Origin: Azonexus hydrophilus
Lineage (GTDB): Bacteria > Pseudomonadota > Gammaproteobacteria > Burkholderiales > Rhodocyclaceae
DNA: 64,000 nucleotides
NCBI RefSeq assembly: GCF_001956855.1
Contig: NZ_MTHD01000004.1
Location: 398,492-462,491 of the forward strand
Direction of reading: 5' to 3'
In this document: positions 56,346-64,000 of the stretch, piece after piece
Layout: every line of letters starts with the position of its first letter
Position numbering within the stretch: the first letter of the stretch is position 1
Made by a program: the position numbers and the translations under genes
The notes under the pieces: model-generated
Seen by the model: only the letters and a program-made list of their open reading frames with translations
Database searches by the model: none
Told to the model about the DNA's origin: nothing

Positions 56346-56831
56346 ATGTCGCCAAAAATACATAAAACCATTATTCTTCTAACATTAATTTTTAATTCAT
56401 CAACCACAATTGCATCATCGAATGACAGAACTTCAATAGATATTTATTGCGAAAGCATGTCCTTGGCCCTATATGAATCAACATTAAATTACCAAGCGCC
56501 AAAAACACCAGAAATTGCGCGACGAGTAGAAAAATCGCAATCCGAAACACTCAAAGCATGCAAGGCAATGCCAGCCTCTGGTGGAACCGAAAAGAAAATA
56601 AAGAAAATGTCACCTGAAGAGATAAATTTGGTAAGTTGCATAGGCATTGCCGAGGGAATATTTATGGCCAAATCAGAATCAACAGAAAATCAATTTAGCT
56701 ATGCTGAATTGACAAAAAATAGAAACTTCATAGCCAACGCATGCATAACAAGTCAGAAACGCTTTTTAAGCGACCTCAGAAAACATGGACCAAAGTACGC
56801 ATTAAATCAAACATACCAGAATAAAAAATAA
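56346..56831 (+). CDS. Hypothetical secreted protein, AT-rich gene
   Basis: 161 residues from the ATG at 56346; a longer frame starts at 56205 but its first 47 residues precede a clear signal peptide (KTIILLTLIFNSSTTIASS). The mature part has four well spaced cysteines (DIYCESM, LKACKAM, VSCIGIA, ANACITS) that could form two disulfides. The family is not recognised. The codon use is AT-rich and unlike the flanking housekeeping genes, a sign of acquisition. Confidence 0.5.
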   Translation: MSPKIHKTIILLTLIFNSSTTIASSNDRTSIDIYCESMSLALYESTLNYQAPKTPEIARRVEKSQSETLKACKAMPASGGTEKKIKKMSPEEINLVSCIGIAEGIFMAKSESTENQFSYAELTKNRNFIANACITSQKRFLSDLRKHGPKYALNQTYQNKK

Positions 56832-56853
56832 TCAAATCTCCGCCGATTAGAAT

Positions 56854-56964
56854 ATGTCATTAACCATTATCACCATTTCAATTTATGTTGCATTATTGAT
56901 TCTTAACTTCGCAACAGCAAGTATAAGTCACTACATCAAAGCCTTTGCCCTGCATGGAAGATAA
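56854..56964 (+). CDS. Possible 36-residue membrane peptide
   Basis: A short open frame beginning MSLTIITISIYVALLILNFA encodes a single hydrophobic helix followed by a polar end (SISHYIKAFALHGR). It lies 22 bases after the preceding AT-rich gene, without a good ribosome binding site. It could be a small membrane protein or chance in AT-rich DNA. Confidence 0.25.
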   Translation: MSLTIITISIYVALLILNFATASISHYIKAFALHGR

Positions 56965-57041
56965 TTAACACACTAAATAAGCTGTCTTCGTTATGTATAA
57001 TCCCAGCAATAGCTATCGACGTCATCCGCTATATCTTCTAA

Positions 57042-57152
57042 TTATTTCAGCTCTTCTGGAGCAACAAAGGAAAGACCACGTTTAACTAGCTTAGAACCAT
57101 AGTCTTTCCCCCTGTGAACTGCCCAGCGCGATTCAGCTTTACGCTCGCACAT
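57042..57152 (-). CDS. Possible 36-residue protein overlapping yoeB
   Basis: The ATG at 57152 overlaps the yoeB stop (TGATG), and the frame reads MCERKAESRWAVHRGKDYGS and on to a PEELK end. It is basic and could be co-translated with the toxin-antitoxin pair. No family is recognised. It may be the degraded start of a longer gene. Confidence 0.3.
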   Translation of the reverse strand: MCERKAESRWAVHRGKDYGSKLVKRGLSFVAPEELK

Positions 57153-57406
57153 CAATAATGAAACCGCAACTGCGCAATCAACAGCGCATCCCCTTCCACC
57201 CGATAAACCATCCGGTGTTCGTCAGTAATCCGCCGTGACCAGAACCCTGACAGCGCATGTTTCAGCGCCTCCGGTTTTCCCACCCCGGCGAAGGGATCGC
57301 GCTGCGTTTCACGAATCAGCTTGTTGATCCGTTCAACCATGCGCCTGTCCTGCTTCTGCCAATAGAGGTAATCCTCCCACGCCTCATCGGCAAAAATCAG
57401 CTTCAC
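57152..57406 (-). CDS. yoeB: Toxin YoeB (ribosome-dependent mRNA endonuclease)
   Basis: 84 residues, the same length as E. coli YoeB. The catalytic residues Glu46 (GKPEALK), Arg65 (EHRMVYR) and His83 (RFHY C-terminus) occupy the same positions as in E. coli. YoeB cuts mRNA in the ribosomal A site unless bound by YefM. The start overlaps the yefM stop by four bases. Confidence 0.96.
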   Translation of the reverse strand: MKLIFADEAWEDYLYWQKQDRRMVERINKLIRETQRDPFAGVGKPEALKHALSGFWSRRITDEHRMVYRVEGDALLIAQLRFHY

Positions 57407-57654
57407 GCTGCCAGTTCCCGTTCGCTGCCTTTACCGGCATTCAGTTGGGCGGCGGCCGAGAGCAGTCGTTTGGCGTTGGCCGGGGTGCGCAGGAGATAGG
57501 CGGTTTCTTCAAGCGCCTTGTAATCTTCGAGCGATAGCATGACCACGGCTTGGTCACCATTGCGGGTGATGATCAGGGCTTCGTGGTCGTCGCAAACCCG
57601 ATCCATGGTACTGGCGAGGTTCGCACGCAGCGTGGTGTAGGTCATTGCATCCAT
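57403..57654 (-). CDS. yefM: Antitoxin YefM
   Basis: 83 residues of the Phd/YefM fold, opening [45 protein letters not shown], the conserved DNA-binding half; the rest wraps the toxin. AGG lies seven bases before the ATG at 57654; a second ATG at 57645 is possible. It represses its own operon with YoeB through the TGTACA sites upstream. Confidence 0.95.
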   Translation of the reverse strand: MDAMTYTTLRANLASTMDRVCDDHEALIITRNGDQAVVMLSLEDYKALEETAYLLRTPANAKRLLSAAAQLNAGKGSERELAA

Positions 57655-57670
57655 TTCAGGCCTCCGTATA

Positions 57671-57688
57671 TGTACGTTTCACTGTACA
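57671..57688. promoter_or_regulatory. YefM-YoeB operator
   Basis: TGTACG (57671-57676) and TGTACA (57683-57688) are spaced 12 bases start to start, like the two TGTACA-type repeats in the E. coli yefM-yoeB operator. They lie 17 bases ahead of the yefM start and probably overlap its promoter. Confidence 0.65.
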
Positions 57689-57791
57689 TAGCACGCTGTA
57701 TATTGTCCAGCCCGCTTTACCGTCCTTAACAACAGCCCGCCGCCGCGGCGCTAGAATGCGGGCATCTGATCCTGCCCGGAGTTTCCACCTC

Positions 57792-59381
<1,590 letters not shown>

Positions 59382-59446
59382 GTTGCGCCCGGACACCGGC
59401 AAAATCCGCGAATGGCCGGCTGGCGCCACTGTTTGCGCTCGCCTTC

Positions 59447-59773
59447 GTGGTTTTTGTCGGTTTTCTGGTGTGGACCGCAAGATTGCCGGCGCTGATCCTC
59501 GGCCTCTACCTGGGCGCCAGCGTCGTCGCCTTTATCGCCTACGGCTTCGACAAGTCGGCTGCCGTGCACAATCGCTGGCGCACACCTGAACGAACGCTGC
59601 ACCTGGTCGCACTGCTCGGCGGCTGGCCGGGCGCGCTGGCGGCGCAGCGGCTGTTGCGGCACAAGTCAGCCAAGCCGTCGTTCCAGATGATGTTCTGGCT
59701 GACCGTGCTGCTCAACTGCGGCGCACTCGGCTGGCTGCTATCGGCGGGCGGTGTGCCGCTGTGGCAGCGCTGA
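59447..59773 (+). CDS. DUF1294 membrane protein
   Basis: 108 residues from a GTG at 59447. The hydrophobic DUF1294 core is complete: LYLGASVVAFIAYGFDKSAAV, RTPERTLHLVALLGGWPGALAAQRLLRHKSAKPSFQ and FWLTVLLNCGALGWLL. Many family members carry an N-terminal cold-shock domain that is absent here. Coding-like sequence continues upstream of the GTG without an ATG (residues reading LAPLFALAF), so the true start is uncertain. Confidence 0.75.
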   Translation: MVFVGFLVWTARLPALILGLYLGASVVAFIAYGFDKSAAVHNRWRTPERTLHLVALLGGWPGALAAQRLLRHKSAKPSFQMMFWLTVLLNCGALGWLLSAGGVPLWQR

Positions 59774-59782
59774 TTCATCCAA

Positions 59783-59840
59783 CATCGCGAGGCGCGTAGC
59801 GATGCGGCGATCCGGGCTGTTCCGGATTGCTATGGCTGAC
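59783..59840. repeat. Palindromic intergenic repeat, second copy
   Basis: CATCGCGAGGCGCGTAGCGA is followed by a small hairpin (arms GCGATCCGG 59807-59815 and CCGGATTGC 59822-59830). It resembles the left half of the element at 52530-52599. It lies between the DUF1294 and DUF2059 genes. Confidence 0.55.
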
Positions 59841-59919
59841 GGTCATTTTTGTAGCCGGAGGGCGGTCGACCGCAATAAAATGGCGAGCCAATCTTTTCGT
59901 CATAACCTGCGAGAACCCC

Positions 59920-60426
59920 ATGACCCGACTCCGCCTGTTGATCGCCGCCCTGATTTTTTCTGGCACTGCCGCCGCCATCGCCGAACCGGCGAGTGAAGCG
60001 TCGATCCGCGAACTGCTGACCGTCACGCAGGCACGCGAACTGAGCGATGGTATGAACACCCAGCTCGACGAGTCGATGAGCGCCGGTATCCGCATGGCCC
60101 TCGGCGACCGCAAGCCGACGCCGAAGCAGCAGCGGGCGATCGACAACATGAAGGACAAAATGCTGGTGGTGATGCGCGGCGAGCTCGCCTGGGAGCGGAT
60201 GGAGCCGCTGTACATCCGTGTCTATCGCGAATCGCTGAGCGAGGAGGAGGTCGCCGGCATGCTCGAGTTCTACCGGACGCCGGCTGGTCAGGCGCTAATC
60301 CGCAAGATGCCGCTGATGATGCAGAAGATCATGCCCGAGATTCAGGGTCTGATGAGCTCGGCGATGCCGAAGATGCAGCAGGCCCAGCGCGAGTTCATGG
60401 CCGAGATGAAGGCTGCCGGGGAATAA
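59920..60426 (+). CDS. DUF2059 domain exported protein
   Basis: 168 residues from ATG 59920 with a signal peptide (RLLIAALIFSGTAAAIA, cleavage after AEP or AIA near residue 21). The C-terminal DUF2059 motif is YRESLSEEEVAGMLEFYRTPAGQALIRKMPLMMQ. Role unknown, likely periplasmic. A longer frame upstream lacks the signal start. Confidence 0.85.
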   Translation: MTRLRLLIAALIFSGTAAAIAEPASEASIRELLTVTQARELSDGMNTQLDESMSAGIRMALGDRKPTPKQQRAIDNMKDKMLVVMRGELAWERMEPLYIRVYRESLSEEEVAGMLEFYRTPAGQALIRKMPLMMQKIMPEIQGLMSSAMPKMQQAQREFMAEMKAAGE

Positions 60427-60433
60427 CACGGCC

Positions 60434-61372
60434 ATGCACGACCTGCCGCCCCTGCACGCACTCCCCGCTTTCGAGGCGGCGGCACGCCTGGGCAGTTTCC
60501 TGGCGGCGGCGCAGGCGCTGCATCTGACGCCGTCGGCGATCAGCCATCGCATCCGGCTGCTTGAGGCGCACCTCGGCCAGCCGCTGTTCGAACGCCGGCA
60601 CCGGGCGGTTGCGCTGACGCCAGCCGGGCGCCGTTATCTTGCCGTCGTCCGCGACGCGCTGCTGCGCCTCGACGAGGCCAGCGCCCAGTTGCGGGCGCCG
60701 CAGCTCGAACGGCTGCGTATCTCGGCGGCGCCGGCGCTGGGCAGCCGCTGGCTGGTCGGCCGCGTCGCCACCTACCAGGAGCAACACCCCGAGCTCGAAT
60801 TCACGCTGTCCACGGCCACCGGCCTCGGCCCGCTGCTCGCTGGCGAAGCCGATCTCGGGCTGCGCTACGGCGAGGAGGAATGGCCCGGCCTGCTCGCCTG
60901 GAAGCTGTTCGAGGAGCGCATCTTTCCCGTCTGCAGCCCGGCGCTGGCGGGCGGACTGAAGACGCCGGCCGATCTTGACCACTGCCGCCTGCTGCGCCAT
61001 CCGCTGCTTTCGTGGCAGCGCTGGTTCGCCGCTGCCGGCCTGAACCGCGGCGAACCGGCCAGCGGCCCGCGTTACGAGGATGCGCTGCTGATGCTCGAAG
61101 GTGCTGCTGCCGGCCACGGCGTCGCGCTGATGGCGGCCAGCCTGGCCGAACCCTGGCTGGCCGACGGCCGCCTGTGCCGCCCGTTTGCCGCCGATTGCCC
61201 AGACCGCAGCTTTTACGTGGTGGCACCGCCGGCGATCCAGGAACGACCGGCGACGATGGCTTTCATCCGCTGGCTGGTGCGCGATGCGCACGCCGCTCAG
61301 GCGGCGGCGAATCCGGTCAAGGCCGCGGCCAGCGCCGCAATCACCGGCGACCAGCCGCCACCGGCCGGCTGA
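60434..61372 (+). CDS. LysR family transcriptional regulator (GcvA-like)
   Basis: 312 residues. N-terminal winged helix (LPPLHALPAFEAAARLGSFLAAAQALHLTPSAISHRIRLLEAHLG) and C-terminal periplasmic-binding-like sensor domain (SAAPALGSRWLVGRV; LGLRYGEEEWPGLLAWKLF). The target genes are unknown: neither neighbour is divergent. Its final 76 bases overlap the convergent TPR gene. Confidence 0.9.
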   Translation: MHDLPPLHALPAFEAAARLGSFLAAAQALHLTPSAISHRIRLLEAHLGQPLFERRHRAVALTPAGRRYLAVVRDALLRLDEASAQLRAPQLERLRISAAPALGSRWLVGRVATYQEQHPELEFTLSTATGLGPLLAGEADLGLRYGEEEWPGLLAWKLFEERIFPVCSPALAGGLKTPADLDHCRLLRHPLLSWQRWFAAAGLNRGEPASGPRYEDALLMLEGAAAGHGVALMAASLAEPWLADGRLCRPFAADCPDRSFYVVAPPAIQERPATMAFIRWLVRDAHAAQAAANPVKAAASAAITGDQPPPAG

Positions 61373-62664
61373 CGGAACAGGCGGACAACGCCCGGATACC
61401 ACGGCGAATCGTCGCGCCCGGCCAGCCAGCGCCAATCGGTCTGGTAGTCGGGCAGCAGCACCCAGCAGGGTTTGCCGAGCGCGCCGGCAAGGTGGGCGGC
61501 GGCGGTGTCGACGGTGATCAGCAGATCGAGATTGGCGATGATCGCCGCGGTGTCGGTGAAATCGGCGATCCGGCTGCCCAGGTCGACGATGCTGAAAGGT
61601 CGCCCGGGATCGCCCGCCTCGTCTTCGCCGGCACCTTTCTGCAGGCTGTAGAAACGCAGCCCGGGAATGCCGGCCAGCGGCGCCAGCGTGTGCAGCGACG
61701 GCAGCGAGCGCTCGCTGTCGTTCTCGAAACGCGGATTGCCCTTCCACACCAGACCGACCCGGCGCCCGGCGCCATCGCCCATGCGCGCGGCCCAGGCGGC
61801 GACCAGCGCTGGCTCGGCGGCGAGGTAGGGGATGTCCGCCGGGATCGTTTCCAGCCGGGTCTGCAGGTGATGCGGCAGGCTCAGCGGCGGCGTCCAGTAG
61901 TCCCAGCTGTCGGCCGGCGCCGGATCGCCAACGGCGAGAACTTCGTCGACACCGGGCAGCGTGCGCAGCAGGCGGGCCAGCGGCGGATGACAGAGCACCG
62001 ACACGCGCCGGGCACCGGCCGCCTTGAGCAGCGGCACGTAGCGGCAGAACTGGATCATGTCGCCGTGACCGGCTTCCGGCCCGATCAGCAGCGACTTGCC
62101 GGCAAGCGCCTGGCCATGCCAGCGCGGCAGCGCCAGCGCCTGCTCCGTCGCGGCCAGCCAGTTGCGCGCTTCCATGCACTCCCAACCCTCGGCGTAGCGC
62201 CCCTGACGCAGCAGCACGTAGGCGAGGTTGAAGCGGGCATTGGCGAACTCCGGGGCGAGCGCCATTGCGGTCCGATAACATTGCTCGGCCTCGGCTTCCC
62301 GCTTGCAACTGGCGAGCAGCACGCCGAGATGGGTCCACGCCTGCGCTGATTGAGGATCGGCCTGCACAGCCCGGAGATAGATCCGCTCGGCTTCGGCAAA
62401 GCGCCTTTGGCTGGCGAGCAGGCCGGCGTAATTGACCAAGATCTGGCATTGCCCCGGCGCCAGTGCGACCGCCTGCCGGTAGCTGGCCTCGGCATCGGCC
62501 AGACGACCAGCCTGCTCCAGCGTCAAGGCCAGGTTGGCGTGGGCTTCGGCCAGCGTTGGCGCCAGCCGCAGGCTCTCGCGCAACAGGGTCTCGGCAGCGG
62601 CAAGATCGCCGTCGCTCAGGCGCCGGGTGCCGGCCGCAAACAGGGCTTCGGCATCATCCGCCAT
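61297..62664 (-). CDS. TPR-repeat protein with glycosyltransferase-like C-terminal domain
   Basis: 455 residues from ATG 62664. Residues 5-165 are about five TPR units (AEAHANLALTLEQAGRLADAEASYRQAVALAPG repeated). Residues 190-455 resemble the family 9 (heptosyltransferase/OGT-like) GT-B fold, with LLIGPEAGHGDMIQFCRYVPLL, VGLVWKGNPRFENDSERSLP, and a nucleotide-sugar site DLLITVDTAAAHLAGALGKPCWVLLP. It probably glycosylates proteins or surface sugars in the cytosol. Convergent overlap with the LysR gene is 76 bases. Confidence 0.85.
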   Translation of the reverse strand: MADDAEALFAAGTRRLSDGDLAAAETLLRESLRLAPTLAEAHANLALTLEQAGRLADAEASYRQAVALAPGQCQILVNYAGLLASQRRFAEAERIYLRAVQADPQSAQAWTHLGVLLASCKREAEAEQCYRTAMALAPEFANARFNLAYVLLRQGRYAEGWECMEARNWLAATEQALALPRWHGQALAGKSLLIGPEAGHGDMIQFCRYVPLLKAAGARRVSVLCHPPLARLLRTLPGVDEVLAVGDPAPADSWDYWTPPLSLPHHLQTRLETIPADIPYLAAEPALVAAWAARMGDGAGRRVGLVWKGNPRFENDSERSLPSLHTLAPLAGIPGLRFYSLQKGAGEDEAGDPGRPFSIVDLGSRIADFTDTAAIIANLDLLITVDTAAAHLAGALGKPCWVLLPDYQTDWRWLAGRDDSPWYPGVVRLFRQPAGGGWSPVIAALAAALTGFAAA

Positions 62665-62668
62665 CGCC

Positions 62669-63826
62669 TCAGCTCCGCCGGGCCGGGGCCATGCGCACGC
62701 TGTCACGGCCGGCCGCCTTCGCTTCGTAGAGTGCCGCGTCGGCCTGTGCGATCAGGCTGTCGGATGAATCGCCGGGACCGGGCACGCCGCACCACAGCCC
62801 GCTGCTGAAGCGGTAAGACAGCACCAGGTCACCGAAGCACGCCGGCTGCGCGGCGACAGCGGTGCGCAGTTCGTTGATCACCGTCAACGCCCCGTCGCCG
62901 CCGGTATCCGGCAACAGGATCAGGAACTCCTCGCCGCCGTAACGACCGATTTCATCGGACTGGCGCAGACGCTGGCGCAACAGCGCGGCTGCCTGTTGCA
63001 GCACGGCGTCGCCGGCGAGATGACCGTGGGTGTCGTTGACCAGCTTGAAATGATCGATGTCGAGCAGCGCAATCGTCAGCGCCGTGCCGGCCCGGCGCGA
63101 ACGCTCCAGCTCGCGTTCGAACGTTTCGAGGATGGCCCGCCGGTTGGCAATGCCGGTCAGCGCATCGTGCAATGCCATGTCGCGCAACGCCGCCTCGCTG
63201 CGTTCCTTGGCCATCAGCACCAGACCGAGCGAGAACATCATCACGGTGACGGTGCCGATGCTGACCGAGACCGTCTGGCGCAGGTTGCTGACGTTGTAGG
63301 GCAGATCGGCGGCGGCGCCGGTGGCAATGGCGGCAACGCGCAGCAGCAGACCGATCAGACTTATGCCGCCACCGATCAGCAACAGCAGGTAGGCACGACC
63401 GCCGTTGCGGGCGTAACGCCAGGTCCAGGCCATGATCAGCAGACATTGCAGGATCAGCACCAGACAGGCGGCAAACATCCGCGGCTCGCGGGTGTCGATC
63501 AGCGCCGTCAGCGCCACCGCCATCAACAGCGGCAGGCTGAAGATGCGCGCCCACGGCACCGGCTGGCCGTGGATGCGCAGCAGGCTGGCGGCGTAGAAGG
63601 CCAGCGCCAGCGCCAGCAGCGTGTTGCCAACACCGTAGGTCAGCCACAGCGGCACCTGGCCGTAGAGCGTGAAGCAACAATAGGCGAGCGCGTGCGCCAG
63701 CAGTCCGGCGCCGCCGGCACGCATGCCATCCCGCTTGTTCTCCTGGCCGACCAGGATCAGGCAGAAGGCCATGATCAGCGCCACCAGGGCCACCGAAGCA
63801 AAGATCGTCGGGGTGTTGAATATCAT
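62669..63826 (-). CDS. Membrane diguanylate cyclase
   Basis: 385 residues from MIFNTPTIFASVALVALIMA (ATG 63826). Six or seven helices form an N-terminal membrane sensor (1-200), followed by a GGDEF domain (215-380) with DIDHFKLVNDTHGHLAGD and an intact YGGEEF. It should make cyclic di-GMP. It precedes the TPR gene by four bases on the same strand, so co-transcription is likely. Confidence 0.9.
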   Translation of the reverse strand: MIFNTPTIFASVALVALIMAFCLILVGQENKRDGMRAGGAGLLAHALAYCCFTLYGQVPLWLTYGVGNTLLALALAFYAASLLRIHGQPVPWARIFSLPLLMAVALTALIDTREPRMFAACLVLILQCLLIMAWTWRYARNGGRAYLLLLIGGGISLIGLLLRVAAIATGAAADLPYNVSNLRQTVSVSIGTVTVMMFSLGLVLMAKERSEAALRDMALHDALTGIANRRAILETFERELERSRRAGTALTIALLDIDHFKLVNDTHGHLAGDAVLQQAAALLRQRLRQSDEIGRYGGEEFLILLPDTGGDGALTVINELRTAVAAQPACFGDLVLSYRFSSGLWCGVPGPGDSSDSLIAQADAALYEAKAAGRDSVRMAPARRS

Positions 63827-64000
63827 GCGTGAAGGATAACGGTCTGTGTCGCAGAAGACGAGCCACCCCGTCAATAACCCGGGGGCTACGGATGAACTTC
63901 ATTCATTCGACACGCAAATAATTCGTTTGAATTCACTCGTTGGCGACCGCATCCTGAGTACACCGCTCCTCTCCGCCGCGCCCCGCCCACCCGGCAACGG
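63827..64000. other. Window end, no gene seen
   Basis: These 174 bases hold the upstream region of the GGDEF gene. I see no gene start, repeat or terminator. A short GC-rich run (CCGGGG) near 63879 is not a full hairpin. The next gene is beyond the window. Confidence 0.4.

Noticed and set aside
57645..57791. Longer N-terminus for the HerA-like ATPase
   Set aside because: It would run through the yefM promoter and operator; the protein family starts at [11 protein letters not shown].
60395..62449. 684-residue minus-strand open frame
   Set aside because: It crosses the LysR and TPR genes in wrong frames and has low-complexity Arg/Ala/Gly composition.

Overview
The window looks like chromosome of a GC-rich betaproteobacterium, most likely a member of the Rhodocyclales (Dechloromonas/Azonexus-like). 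That assignment is inferred from the zapB/zapA/6S RNA neighbourhood, the ybgC-tolQRAB-pal-cpoB-queE cluster, the yebC/ruvCAB region, several GGDEF proteins and a Neisseria-like type II-C CRISPR system. No phage, transposase, rRNA or tRNA gene was recognised.

Region 1 (1-13 kb) is a malonate-use locus. A minus-strand operon carries a TRAP transporter (dctP, dctQ, dctM), then all seven core genes of biotin-independent malonate decarboxylase in the order mdcA-C-D-E-G-B-H, and ends in a TauE/SafE permease gene. A divergent GntR/FCD regulator (11.1 kb) sits at its head, and a second TauE/SafE paralogue lies just beyond it. A crotonase-fold gene and the start of a DUF485 gene lie at the left edge.

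Region 2 (12.6-19.8 kb) holds an EVE-domain gene, a 6S RNA gene with its terminator, and zapA with a zapB-like gene, all on the minus strand. On the plus strand a cobalamin riboswitch controls btuB-btuC-btuD-btuR-cobB. The riboswitch leader ends in a stem that would hide the btuB ribosome binding site. A Tim44-like protein and selO follow.

Region 3 (22.4-30.6 kb) is the most distinctive part: a complete type II-C CRISPR-Cas locus. A tracrRNA gene on the minus strand diverges from cas9-cas1-cas2. The array has 52 repeats of 37 bp and 51 spacers of 30 bp, with an exact 67-bp period. By analogy with Neisseria and from the tracrRNA anti-repeat, crRNAs are read on the minus strand towards cas2, where a strong minus-strand terminator sits. 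The upstream end of the array abuts a protein gene with no gap: the outermost repeat supplies that gene's last codon and stop.

Region 4 (30.6-46.8 kb) has an HNH protein, a metallo-beta-lactamase-fold protein, a YeeE-type sulfur-compound transporter, queC, a plus-strand livKHMGF-type amino-acid ABC operon, a PAS-GGDEF-EAL protein, a PilZ protein, queE, and the Tol-Pal cluster.

Region 5 (46.9-64 kb) has a sensor-GGDEF protein and the ruvC-ruvA-(AI-2E family)-ruvB operon, preceded by an EamA transporter, a probable nuclease fusion protein and yebC. Then come a pirin, a short AT-rich accessory patch with unknown genes next to a YefM-YoeB toxin-antitoxin pair, a HerA-like ATPase, DUF1294 and DUF2059 proteins, a LysR regulator, a TPR/glycosyltransferase-like protein and a membrane GGDEF protein. 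Two related palindromic intergenic repeats occur near 52.5 and 59.8 kb.
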